DNA from: Eutrigla gurnardus
Lineage: Eukaryota > Chordata > Actinopteri > Perciformes > Triglidae
Length of the DNA: 64,000 nucleotides
Direction of reading: 5' to 3'
Assembly: GCA_963514095.1 (NCBI GenBank)
Contig: OY741268.1
Coordinates: forward strand, 11,926,208 to 11,990,207
Shown here: one piece after another, positions 33,457 to 46,100 of the stretch
How positions within the stretch are numbered: position 1 is the first letter of the stretch
Layout: every line of letters begins with the position of its first letter
The notes under the pieces: generated by a model
Seen by the model: only the letters and a program-made list of their open reading frames with translations
The model's database searches: none
What the model was told of the DNA's origin: nothing
Made by a program: the position numbers and the translations under genes

Positions 33457-36400
33457 TCACATGTTGAAGTGATCACTAACCGAAAGCTTGACCAGCCAGG
33501 GACCAAAGCCTTGCTGCAACAGGTACGCCCTCAGCACGTTCTTGGCCTCCTGGTATGGCTTCGCCATCCTCTTCAGTGACAAAACAACAAAGAAGTAGAA
33601 CGAATCACAATGATTCTTAAAGAGAACTTTTGAAAAGAATAGATAAAATTATCAAAAAATGTATTTTAAACATGAACTGAAGCAGTGATGTGTGTGATCT
33701 CTATGCCTGGAGCTGATATCTCAAAGGATTGCAAACTGAACATATACGGGTGTCAATTCATTCTGAAATAGGTCTGCTTTTGATTACAAATACAGAGAAG
33801 CTCAGTAGAACAGTTCTACCGCTGTTTATGTTGTAATACAAGAGTTACTTTGGTAAACATGACATTGTGGGGGAGGAGCTGCTGAGGTTACCTTGGCTTC
33901 TCTGTAGGAGCTCGTTCCCAGCAGGTCCTGCCTCTGGGCCTCTTTGGCCACCAATTTGAAGCGGTGGAGCATAGCTGCTTTGCATAGGCGGCTTGCAAGG
34001 GCAGGGCCACTCTTAAAGGGGGATCTAAAACAGGAATCAGTGCAAAGAAGAGACTTTGATGAAAATAAATCCCAGCACAACTGACTGACAGGGAAACTTC
34101 TATTTATAGGCTGCATTGTTTCAACCTAGAAATTAATGTAATCAGTTCATCCATTTCTCATTTGTCATTAATTATGCTGTGATTGACAGTAAGCTCTGAT
34201 TTTTTTTTTTTTTATTTCAAATAATTGCAATCCAATCCAAAACAATGTGAAAACCACCACCAAACATAAAACGAGTTGCCAGCCAATATGACAGAATAGC
34301 TCCATGAAAAATGTGGTGGCAACAGATGACTCCCTACTTCCTAGACAGTCATCCTTACTCCTCTACGGTCTTGCCCTCCAGGCCATCCACAACCTCCAGG
34401 GAGCTGTCCCCTTCACTCCAGTTGATTCCGTAGGTTGATTGGCCTCCATCGGCGCTGTTGGTAGCCACAGAAGGCACCAAGCTGATGTAGGGCGTCATCA
34501 TGCAGTAGAACATGGGCAGCTGGGAGGTGATACCCTCCACACGCTGGCTCACAGAGATTTTCATGCCACGGATATCACTGCACCCCATGTCACCTGTAAG
34601 ATTTTAATTAAATATTATATTACATCAATTAAATTATATTTTTTAGCAAATACCTACAGCATGTACACGGAAGTGGTACTGCAACAAAGGAGACAGCTTG
34701 AGTGTTGCAAAAGGGAAAAGCTGCTAAAATCAGAGAAACACCCAAGTAAGAAAGCGCAATGTTATGTCAAAGTGTTGTCTGTGAAGAGAAGTCACTCTCC
34801 CCACTAGACTAGTATTAAGTGATGTCCACTTATGATTGGATTGCCCCAAAATGCTTTTTTTTTTTTTTTAATTCAAATGCTTTTTAAAATATTTTTTCAT
34901 GCGTAAACATGTTCTCTGGCATTATATCCGATCCATCTCGCGTTTATATTTGTGGAAGCTTTGACCAGATCTAAGAACTCAGTCATTCTTTATCCTCTCA
35001 AACTGTTGAATAAAGGTGTACTGTTTTGCATCTGTACCTAACATGATTGTGGAAATAAAGGGGGTTCTCTGTAGGTCAGAAGTGATGTTAGTGCAGGAAA
35101 TGAGATGTGAGGTTTCAATTGTTCAAAGAAGGTGTCACACGTGACAGTGAATGTTCCAGCAGGCCGTTTGCAATTTTGTACCTTTGACTGCTTTGTGTGC
35201 GTGTCTGCAACTGAACCAATAGTGTCACCTAGCAATGCACTTAACCACAGTAACAATTCAATTCATCAATCATGTAGGTGTTCTGTGCTACATTTTCATA
35301 TCCAATACAACACATTTTGTACTTTCCCTTTCTTATAGATTATGTGGGTCATATAACCATTATGATTATGAAAAGAGGAGAAGAGTCACATGGAAAATCA
35401 TACCCAACACTTTTTTTTTTAATTGACTTGGAAACTTGAGTATTTGTCTGACACACTTGGAGTCTTTGGATAGATATTAGACATTTTTCTGGCTGTAAGT
35501 TCCTGTACCACCTGTCCACTATAGACGCATCTTAAAATATGCAGTTTGCAAGGAAGTCTATAATTCTGCTATGATTGTCTGACCTCAGAATTTGAGTCAG
35601 GTGACACGAATAATGCAATGCAAATTACACAAAATCACTAACCAACAAAATGTGTAATTTGAGTGATTTGAAATATTTACAAGAGAAAGAAGAGAAATTC
35701 GTGTGACACTAACAAAAACCTACAAGTGTAGCGATTTTCCTCATGCTAACACTGATGTCCTGACATTGTTGAATCAGAAATGGATGTAATAAAATATTGT
35801 AACCCTCAGTGGCCACCCAGAGTGCTACGCTAACCCATTTCTACAGAGACCAGAAATTGGTGTGTATAAATAATGGACTGTCTACGGCACAAACAATGCC
35901 TAGGTGACGTTATGTTGAGTGCTGATGGAGCAGCGACAATGTTAGTATATAGCCCATCAATAATGTATGAACTCCCTTCAGAATCCAAGTATTTTAAACA
36001 ATGTTTTGTTTCATCTTGCAGACAGACCGGACAAAGCATGACTTCCGCATCCTTTTTGTAAATGTATTCAATCAATTATGTTACGTCTATTTTTGGTTCA
36101 TACCACTGTAGTATCCACACAACAGTGTTTGGTTTTCCAATGCATCTCGGACTTCCACAACATGTACAATGCATCTCTGACCCCCAAATTTGTGTTGTGG
36201 AAGTCCAAGATGCATTGAACAAACAAAAACGACTGTACAACACGAACAATGTAGCAATATCGGAGGTGTCAGCCATGATTTGAACTGGACTAGGGTGGCT
36301 GCCTTTACATTTTCTTTGAAGAAATACCCTTCTAGTCTAAGAAGCATGACTTGACATACCTATGAGGATGCTTTGGACATAGATGGGTTCAATGAAGTGG

Positions 36401-39400
36401 CTGAGTAAGGCTCCCTGGTACCCCAACACCTGCCACTGAGTGAGCTTGTCTGTCGTGGACATGCTGACCACCTTGAGGGAGGAGTGATCAAAGGCTGACG
36501 AGAAAACTGAGAACACCTTTAAAAGAAACAAATTGATTTGTACTTAGGCAGCGATGGTGCGGATCCCATAGATGAGAGAAAGTAACAGTTTAACACCTTT
36601 CCCTCCACTGACAGGTGTAGACTGATCTCGTTGTTGACTTGCCATGCCGAAATGGAGAGTGGGTTCAGGCGCCTGAGAATAGAGCACACAGCTGAGGAAA
36701 GGCTAAATCTGATTTGGCCACTTTTGCTGGCAGTATAAACGTACCCATAAACACTAAACGGCTAACAAACACTGCCACATGAGGTTGAATGCAAAACAAC
36801 TGGCAATATTTGGTTTTCACAACCTTTACCTTACTTGCTACTTCTAAAGGACAGCATCACTTGATCGGCAGTGCCTCATGATAAACTCTAAAGAATAGAT
36901 AGACAATCAAACACTCACAGCTTGGACGGGATCTGAGCAGCACCCTTTGGCAGTTGGTTAACATAAAGGTGGAGGGTGATGCCACTCTTCAGGCCGAGGA
37001 GGCCACTGCTGCTGTTCTCTTGGAAGATGGACTTCTCCGTCAGATTGGCCGTTTTGCTGAAGAACATCAGCAGGTGGCGGTACAGAAACCTGACAGCACA
37101 GCGTGAGAATTGATCATGATGATGAATATATGTGTAAATATGTGCAGTAACAGTTTCTAGACGTGAAGAACTACACATTACATCTTAACCCATGAATAAC
37201 TAGTAAAATATCTTATAATCTTTCATTTGAGAGTGAACTATCTTCAAATAGCAAAATGTATTTTTCTTTTTTTTTTTCCCTCTCAAAAAGCCCAAAATAA
37301 CATCAAGAAAATGTTGTCACGACTCAAGCCTATTCATTTTACTGTCAGGAGTAAATAAACCAAAAGATAGTCACATTTAAGAAGCTGGAATCAGAGATTT
37401 TTTATGACCAATTGAATCATTAATTATAATAATTAACTCATTTAATTACTCGAATGACTAATGGATTATCAACATAGTTGGCAAATGATCAATTTGTTGC
37501 AGCACGAAAATTAATTCATTCTAAAAGTGAAATATTTCTAAAACTTATTGTATCTCAATCTTAAACCTACTGTACTAGTCCAAATCAACACATGGAAGTC
37601 AATATTTAAAACCATTAAACCATGCAAAGAAATAAAAGAGACATGAATCTGCAATTAGTGGTTATCAGACATGTGTGAAATTAAAGGAATTTGACAATAC
37701 AAATCATAACATTCATTAGATCTCAGAACACCTGGAGACAACTGAACAAAACATTTAAAAAAAAAATGCAAAATGCACTCACATTGAGAGTGGGTCAATG
37801 CACACTTACTCAACAGGCAAAATGTGCTCATTTAGTGCATCATCTGCTACATTTTACAAACTTCTCAGTATTAGAGGTGTTTAAACTTGTGTTTTATCTG
37901 GATCTTAGGGACCCGTGCAAGAAATACAGTATTTTCCTTGACTTGCAAGACGGGTTACACAAAGTGAACAACTTTCTCAAGTATATATATTATCTGTAAT
38001 TATCAATATTGTTATTAACACTTTCGCTCTTCAGTGCATGAAACTGCACAGGATATTTTTTTCTTTTCTAGGCATAACACGACCCAAACTATCTAATGTA
38101 CAGTTCTGTTTGCTGCTAACCTCATAAGTGATCTCCTCGCAGTGACTACTGCATGTGAATCGTGCACAATCCGTCCACTGGAAGAGGCACTCTGTTTGGT
38201 GTTGTAGTTCCCTGTGCCTACAGCAACCACCTCACATCCGCTGGCTAAAGGGAGAGGAGTTTATACAGAGGTCAATGCATTCATACAGGTGTGAGATTCA
38301 TTTTCTGAGCAGACCTAGCTTACAGTTTTTTATATATATAGTATACATAACATGGGCAACAAAGTACCATTAACAGCTGTACACACCGCAATAAATACTA
38401 TATTGTAAAGCTTATAAGGTAACTGCATTCATATTTGAAGTGTCTGATGTTGTTTTGTTAATTTTTAAAATGACATACAGGGTATGAACAAAAGGTATAT
38501 GACCTCTAACCTAAAAAAAAAAAATACTTAAACTGAAACTGTGACACAGGCTCCAAAACATTCTCATCAATACTGTGGAAGCATCTTTGGATGAATTAGA
38601 CCCTTCACGAAGCCTTGCCCCGAGCAGGGTCCAACAACTATCTGGTTGTGCCCCATAGAGTCTAATGCAATCGTTTGATAATTCCTTCATGTTCAGGGTG
38701 GTAGTCATGGTTAAACATTGTGTAAGAGGGATACTCATTATCCGAAAAGGATGGAAGGAGATTTTGACGTTTGTCACTGGATAGCCAGAATCTAGCTAAA
38801 CTGTTTACAAGTCAACCTTTAGACCATGATATCTTCCAGCTTTTGTGAGAGCACACTTACAAGTCTGAATGATGAATGCTGCTGTGGTGCCTGCACAGGG
38901 AGAGAACTCTGGGTGGCGGTTCATCAGTTTAGTGAGCTGATCCCTGACAGCGTGTGGAATCTGGAGGTTGACAGAACTTGTCCTTTCTGAACAGCAAGAA
39001 ACATAATGAAGAAAAAACAATCAACTGGGCTTTAACTGATCTTATTGTAGACACTCCAAATGAGAAAGGTATGTATGAAGATTTGCAGATTCTATAGTAG
39101 CACGTGTTTGTTCAGTATTCCTGCAGTTCCCCCATATACTCCATACAGTAGGGTCCTCAAATATTACAACATTACTCATTTTTTGTTTCTTTGGCAATAT
39201 TTTGGATTGTAGGATTTGAAAAGAAACAATTATTATGAAATAACAGTGCTGATTTTCAACTTTAATCAACATAATAATTCAAGACATACAGCAAGACTAA
39301 CCAGCTAACTAATGAGTGTTTTAGGCCAAACTGTATTCATTGGAGAAACAAGACACCAATCAATCACATCAATCCAAACAGGATACAATGCCTACACATT

Positions 39401-41561
39401 TCAGCAAATATGGATGTCAACCCCTCAAATAAACCTGAATGTGAGCGCTTGAACTTTATCATTCCATTTTTGAGGGACAGAGTACTGAGCTAACAGAACA
39501 AGAAAAATGCTGTTGTCCTAATATCTGCCAAGAGAATAAAGTGAGTGAGAGCTGTAAAGAAATTACCATGAATGGCTCTGCAAGGATGTATGTCAGAGAC
39601 AGAGGGCTCCTCTTTTACTGGCAGTGGTGGAGGGACATCTAGGGAAAAACAGGCATGGAAATGATTGAAGAGGAGAGCCAGCGTATAAGATACGTCTGCT
39701 GACCATTTTAAATCATTGTCCTCTACCGCCTAGAACTGCTTGAGCTTAAGTTGAGTCTGTATCATGTTAGCCATTAGTCTGTTCAGTTTGTGTCTCTATA
39801 GTCTTGTTTCTTATTCTAACCGTCAACCTACACTGTATAAATAAACCTTACATGTTTTTTATGCTGTAATGTAATACAGAAAGACATACTGTGATTAGCA
39901 TTAGATTCTAACCTGATGTTTCAGGAAGGACAGACTTCAGACTTTCCAAGGTGGGCAGCAGGTCCGGCAGAGCGAGCTGCGCTGCTTTGAGGCGAGCAGC
40001 CTTCTTTGTTATTCCCATGCCAGTCTTGTACTCGACCCCATCAATCACCACACAAAATGCGAAATAAAGCCCTGATATGTTGCCTGAGAAAACAAGAAAA
40101 TGAATGGTGAAAAATGCTCAGCTCTGGCTGTGGATTTGCTTTTCCATCAGCTACTAGTAAGCAGTCATATTTTGGCTTCATCTTCATGTGAGGAGCTGAG
40201 CCTGCAGGTTTCATCCTTACCAAACCTCAGAGAAACCTCAAACTGTGAAAGAAATGAAATCAGTAGTCATAGGGATTACTATATTTGGCTCTTTTTGGCT
40301 TTAATCTCTACAATAATTATTATTATGACATGAATAGGTGAAACTGAATTTGTCCCGTCACTTTCACAGCAGCATCTCCGCATATACCTTGCACTTGACA
40401 CACCAGCACAAACACCGACGCACTGGATGTAAATAACCTATAACTAATAAGTAGTGCTGCATCGGACAGTTCAAAGCTTTGGAGCTTCATTGGTACCGTT
40501 ATTGTTTTTAATAACTTACAGGAACATTGCATGCAATAGTTGACCTTCAATACCTCTCCATCAATAAAACGAGATTTTGCACAATATTTCTGCATAAAAG
40601 CCTATTAAGGCATTTTTTTCTCGCCACTGTCGCTGTAACGCTTGCCCCTGGGTGATGTTGGGACTTTGAAATTGTATTGACTCTGGAAATCTTGAGCGTG
40701 TTCTAGTCCTGCTCAATGTGTTAAGTGTCCTGAGATGACTTCTGTTGTGATATGACAATATAAATAAAATTTAATTGAATTCAAAACACACAGCGAGTAA
40801 AGCTGCGCTGCTTATTATCTCAACCACTATATCACAAAAATCTCACTTCTGCATTTGCTACTACTAATGCATACAGCTAATGAAGTGGACAGGTCATGAC
40901 ACCAGCTCCAGGCTGGCTGGCTTATTTATTGCCGACTTGAGTTACTTTATGGAAGTTAAGATTCACGAGACAAGATTTTGATGCAAGTTACATTTAAATA
41001 CATTTCTCATCAAGTATAATCAATGCTAATGGCCTTTTGAGGCTCTCTGAACATGACATGCTGGGAAGCTTTACTGTACCTGGAGTCACAGTCTCCTTCA
41101 TTTCCAGGTGGAACTGCAAAACCTGGGCAAGCTGATGAAGCACAGACACTGCATCTGTCTCGCCTTGCATGTATTTGTCAATCAGCATTTTAGGTGAAAC
41201 CGATGGCTTGTTAGCATAACCTTGGTGGGTGAAATAAAAGTGTGGAAAGAGCACATTCAAAATGTTACACCTATATTGATTTGTCCATTTTGGTTGTAAT
41301 AAATGATAAATTATCACTGACGACAGATGTTGCTGATAAGAATCCTGTGGGATTCAAGCAAATCACATTGTGAATCTCACCGGGTTTATATGTCCTTTTC
41401 CCTTGTTGGCCAAAGGCATCTCTGCTCGGACCATTGGAGGTAGACAGCGGTTCATATGATTTAGCCAGTCCTGACGGGGGAGGAGCATTCTGGATGTGTG
41501 GGAGGATGTGTGCGAAAGAGACTCCTCTGGAACCTCGATGTGATCCATGGGCTGGAAACAT
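33457..41561 (-). CDS. adad1: Adenosine deaminase domain-containing protein 1 (testis pseudo-deaminase)
   Basis: Twelve coding exons (5' to 3' on minus): 41561-41381, 41220-41080, 40083-39913, 39638-39567, 38986-38861, 38244-38121, 37089-36919, 36672-36597, 36516-36360, 34593-34359, 34024-33892, 33570-33457. Phases agree throughout; 566 residues (human ADAD1 is similar in length). The ATG lies one base inside an exon, so a 5' UTR exon exists upstream. Residues ~83-148 form one dsRNA-binding domain (GITKKAARLKAAQLAL). Residues ~236-560 form the ADAR-type deaminase fold (GRIVHDSHAVV; DKLTQWQVLGYQGALLS; HFIEPIY). The catalytic HAE is H261-A262-V263, the zinc cysteine of PCG is K320 and that of SCSDK is T375, so editing activity is not expected. 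Mammalian ADAD1 is a spermatid nuclear RNA-binding protein needed for male fertility. The orientation towards il2 matches the human locus. Confidence 0.93.
36138..36217. repeat. Hairpin in adad1 intron
   Basis: Arms 36138-36162 and 36193-36217 are 25 bases with one mismatch (a G-U pair if transcribed), beginning CAATGCATCT. The 30-base loop contains a third copy of the arm start (CAATGCATCTC). Outside the arms, CAGTGTTT (about 36123) and AACGACTG (about 36228-36235) may be remnants of terminal repeats, which would make this a small foldback transposon. Confidence 0.7.
40640..40790 (+). mobile_element. LINE-type 3' tail in adad1 intron
   Basis: GTGTCCTGAGATGACTTCTG ... ATATAAATAAAATTTAATTGAATTC resembles the end of L2-like LINEs (a TGTCCTGAGATGACTTCTGTTGTGA-type segment followed by ATAAAATTGAATTGAA repeats, quoted partly from memory). 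It is antisense to adad1. Confidence 0.5.
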
Positions 41562-42169
41562 CCTGAAAGCGTTCACAGTTACTGAAGAGGGGAGAAAACT
41601 AAAATGTACTGAATGACCAGAAACCACACCGGAAACATGCCAAACACGCATGTTAAGGTTCAAGGCCTTCTATGCAGTGGCCACTTAAACTATTCAACAA
41701 GATGGAAACGAGAAAAATATCCTTAGCTGAAGTAACTACAATTTGAGAGTTTTTGCTTCGTCATCACTTAATAGCTGGCTAGCATAGTCAGTTCAATAAT
41801 ATTGGCTAGCTTCATGGTAGCCACACATTAGCTCCCATTTAACGTAACATTATCTTTGCGTTGCCAGGGGACTTGCTATCATACCGCATTTTTATAGGCT
41901 TCCAAAACAATTATAAACAGCAATACTCAATGCTGCAGTTCCTTTAACTTTTGTTAAAATTACAAAATACCTACGTTTTATCTCTGACACGTCTGGTCGC
42001 GTTTGTAAGGATAGACGTTATTAGCGACATGCCGCATGCTAAACCAAGCAAACATCGCATTTTAATCTCCAAACTCACCACAATTGCTGCGTAAATTATC
42101 AGCGTATAGTTACATTTCAACAACAAACAGACACATATCGTATAGATATTTTTAAAAACTACTGACTTT

Positions 42170-42440
42170 TTGAACGGCTTCCTCCGTTGAAGTCGAGTCT
42201 CACCGGGCGCGTGGAGCAGAGCTCGAGGAACGAGGGCGTGGCCGCGTGCGTGTCTGACTCAGGTGCGTTTGCGCGGTTGTCGTTTGATTGACCGCGAGCC
42301 GTGCAGAGATCGTTTGCAAAGAGGACGAATAACACTGTTCGGGAAATTGAGATCGCTCTTTCGTGTGGCGGTACTGTCTCGGCGCCAGGTCGAAACTACA
42401 GTTCGGGTTGCACGTCAGTCGACCTGGCGTCCAGAAGTAC
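42170..42440. promoter_or_regulatory. CpG-rich region 5' of adad1; likely promoter
   Basis: A short stretch of markedly higher GC and CpG (CACCGGGCGCGTGG, GAGGGCGTGGCCGCGTGCG, GACCGCGAGCCGTG) lies about 600-900 bases upstream of the adad1 start codon, in a position suited to the non-coding first exon and promoter. An inverted repeat CGCCAGGTCGA / TCGACCTGGCG (42383-42393 and 42419-42429) lies within it. An AATAAA at 42593-42598 on the plus strand leaves room for a short divergent transcript, but no coding frame supports one. Confidence 0.45.
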
Positions 42441-42599
42441 GTTGCTAAAGAAGCTGTAAATCCATTGGTCAGTTGGTCTGTCAGTCAACCACTTTGCATC
42501 TATTGGATGGACTGCCCTGACATTTTGTACAGGCATTCCTGTTTCTCAGAGGATGAAGTTAGTGCGTTGTTGTGCCTGTGCTTACAAGTGAAATAAATG

Positions 42600-45500
42600 T
42601 ACTTCTGTCAAATGGACATTAAATTTGGTATAAACAAAGGTCTCAATGACATCCTCTGGATGAATTGAATGGTTGTGTTATACATTGTGTTAGGCATGTG
42701 TGTCCAATAAATCTGCACTATGAAATATTTGCAAAACTGATATCCCGTTAGCCTCAGTTGTATGTGTTTAATTAGCAAATAGCATGCCAGCACACTAAAC
42801 TAAGATGGGAAGTAAATATTTGACCTGCGAAACATCAGTATGTTAACTTTGGGAGCATCACTGCATGCATGTAGCGTGAGATGTTGGCATTTAACTCAAA
42901 GTGCTGACATGCCTCAATACAACCTCTGGAGTCACTAGTATGGCTGTAATCGACTCTCAGCACTGTATCATAACCATAACTCACAAACTCACTTATTACA
43001 TTTAGCAGGCTGCAGCAGATTCAAGGGAGAACTTTTTGGATGGGTTAAGGGCAGAGGTCAAATTTAATTTATGTATTTATGTGTGTGTTACTGTTTTTTA
43101 ATGCATTGACAATAGAGAAGGGACATGATAATTGGTTTGCATGATATCTCCTAATATAAGCAAAATGAGTGATCAGACAGGGCAGAAGAATGACTATTGG
43201 AATTTAATTAGTATCGCAGATTGTGTTTTCTTCTTTTCTGGGTAGCTGTTTACCTTTCTCTGCATGAAGGGGAAATAAATCTTGCTTATCATTGATGTTA
43301 ATATTTATTTATGATGTGTTTGCACCTTATGTGAGGTCATTATAGCCTACCCAAGATATGTTTACATTTGTTCCAATGAAACTCAGTGTAAGTTATGAAA
43401 CAGTGAAGAAGGAGGTAATCGAATAGGGGCTTCCTCTCTCACCTCTCACCTCCCACCTCCCCCGCTGGCATGATGTGACAGTTGTGGTATAGCTCTACAC
43501 AGGGGCAGCACTCACTAAGAAAAAAATATCAAATCTTAAAGGCCTTCAGTGGAGTCGATTTTTTTTTATTTTGAGTCAGTACCTCCAGGTTCAAGGCCAT
43601 GAAACCAGTGGGCTGCATCCTCCAGGTTGGGAGTGAGTCACTGCTTTGGGAAGTTCAAGTGTCTTGGGTTCACTAGTGAGGGAAACATGGATCGTGAGAT
43701 GGTCAGGCGACAGCAGTGATGCAGGCGTTGTACCGGACTGTTGTGGTCAAGGTACGTTCAGTGTGTAGAATAGCTTTAGCTGGTATTAGCTGTGCTTGAG
43801 ATTTCACTGTATGTATATTCCAGGCTAATTGCTTTCTAAACTACAGTAGCAATAGGCTCAGTGGGCTGGCTGTGGTTAGGGGCTTGACAGTCCTTGTGGA
43901 CAGCCAACTGTCAGAAACGAAACTTGAAAGGGTCCTTATGAAAGGCAACTGCTCTCAGTGTTTTCACCCCCACCCCACCCTTCACCGGGGACAACGATTA
44001 GCAATTACAAGGCCAAGTGAAATGGAACAAGCAGCCCACAGTCAATGAGCAGTGAAGGTCACCACAGGAACAAATATGGTTTTACACCCCCACAGATTGT
44101 AGGGACTAACTTTTCTGATCAGTCACCCTTGAAAAGGGAAAGGACACGGTCTGAAATGAGTTTGCATGCTCCATCCTCCTGTTAATCTTCCCATAAGCTG
44201 CTAAGATAAAGGAAAAAAATATGAGTCACTAAACATTGTGGTTGAATGTGGCTTAAACCACAGCCCATTGTTCCCATTAATGGAGGTTCCTTTGTCTTTG
44301 TGGGCGGAGAATTCTGCAGTTACTTTACATATTTGGAGAAACTATTTTCAACATTAATTTTTATCCATCCATTCATTCATTTTGGGCATTGAGCGAGTAT
44401 GCTACTGGACTTGTATAATATATTAAAAGAACTGAATTCATGTTTCCACAGCACAATCCTTGTTATGTATATACACATAAATGATGAAGGCGTAATTGCT
44501 CAATAGAAGAGATTGAAAATCAGTCCATTGCGGGGTTGTTTGTTGAACATGGAACAATAACATCAGCCTCGATCGGAAATGAAACCCGCAACTCTGGAAA
44601 TATTTGCTGTTTTTAATAGCAGCAGCCTCTCACCAATTTCGAAAAGCTTAACCCCAATAGAAAGCCATTACAAGCAGCGGAATTCCCCCCGATGGGTGAG
44701 ATTGTCAGGACTTCGCTATCACGATCAAACTCTTTCAAACTTTGTCTTTTGCAAAAAAAGGATACAGAGAGGCACCTGACTATAGATCAAGACACATGCA
44801 AGGGGTCATGACACACCAGATATGATGTAATGTGGAGATACCCACAAACAATGACACATGCATGTACATACCTCGATATCAATCTTACATGGTTGCATTC
44901 TTATTTAAGCTTCTGCCCACGACACCAACTATGATCGATACAACACTAGCAGGCTTTCTTCACTGAATCCCTGTTTTTCCAAATACCCTTTATATGTGGA
45001 TGTTATTAAAATGCATCATATCATGTATTGATCCATGTGCTGGGATTCTCAATAATTCAACTGCCACTGACATTTAACATTGTGTTATTTTGCTTTTGAA
45101 CCAGTAGAGGGCAGTGTAAGAATGGAGATATGACTCAAGTATATGCCACAAACTCAAGGTTACACACCTCATGTGACTCATGTAAAATATGAGGACATTT
45201 TCCTTGTGACATACTCATGGTGAGGAGTGACGGGCCTCGGTGATAAGATCATGAGTCACCAGGGTCGGGTGGGTGAGTTTAAAAATATGAGCTAGAGCAG
45301 TTATTTACACCTCATCAAAGAGTGCACTGCACACACGAAAAAGTTTTAAGCGACCTCTGCGTTCCGCTCACATTCGGTCACTAAAATCTGAAAATAGTGA
45401 CAATTTTTAAATGAAATAACATGATATGATTGCAAAGAAAAAATATTTAAAGATGTTTTTTGGGGGAAATTGGGGAAATTAATTCCATTCCAAGTATTTT

Positions 45501-46100
45501 TTAAAGACCCAGAGTCCAGCCTTGACAGCAAATTTGCTGTGAGATGAACAACAGACATCCAAGTTTCTGATTTATGATGGGAAATAAAAATATCCCGCTA
45601 CAAGTTTTAACACACGATGTTCACATAGGAACATTCGGGGGCGTAAAGAATTGTCCCTTACTGGTAATTATTTATATCGTCTTTAGATCAATCTCAGAGA
45701 AACAGGCTGTTAAAAGGACTCACAATAAATCCAGCGTCGTGCTATTTAAAAAGACAAACTCCTCTTCATCACGGTTTTCATTTATTTTAAGTAACATAGT
45801 TAGCAGCAGCAAAATGATGTGCTTATTCTACATAACCTATAAAAAACGTATAAACTATTAAAAAAAAAATTTTCTAATAGTTTTTTTCTTTGGTATTTTT
45901 TGTCATATGTTGATGTTGTCTGATGTCAAATCTCTACTTGATCATGTGACGAAGACTGACAAGCTGAGCAAGCCGAGTGTGCAGTGATGCTTTTCAAACA
46001 TAAAACAGGCAGTACGTAACAAGGGCCCTTCATAATAAACTGCACTGGGGCCCGTCACAGCTACCCACTGTCCATGTACGATGTAGGCTACACATAATGG
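42600..46100. other. Gene-free intergenic DNA
   Basis: No exon recognised. AT-rich with moderate GC islands near 43.4-43.7 and 43.9-44.2 kb. ORFs up to 95 codons have no family signature. Confidence 0.5.

Noticed and set aside
41562..41663. Upstream Met and N-terminal extension of the first adad1 coding exon
   Set aside because: A clear acceptor (CTTTCAG then GATG) places the exon start one base before the ATG at 41561; the extension would be intron read-through.
42263..42596. ORFs of 61 and 77 codons 5' of adad1
   Set aside because: Arg-rich translation of CpG-rich DNA in two frames, no family signature.
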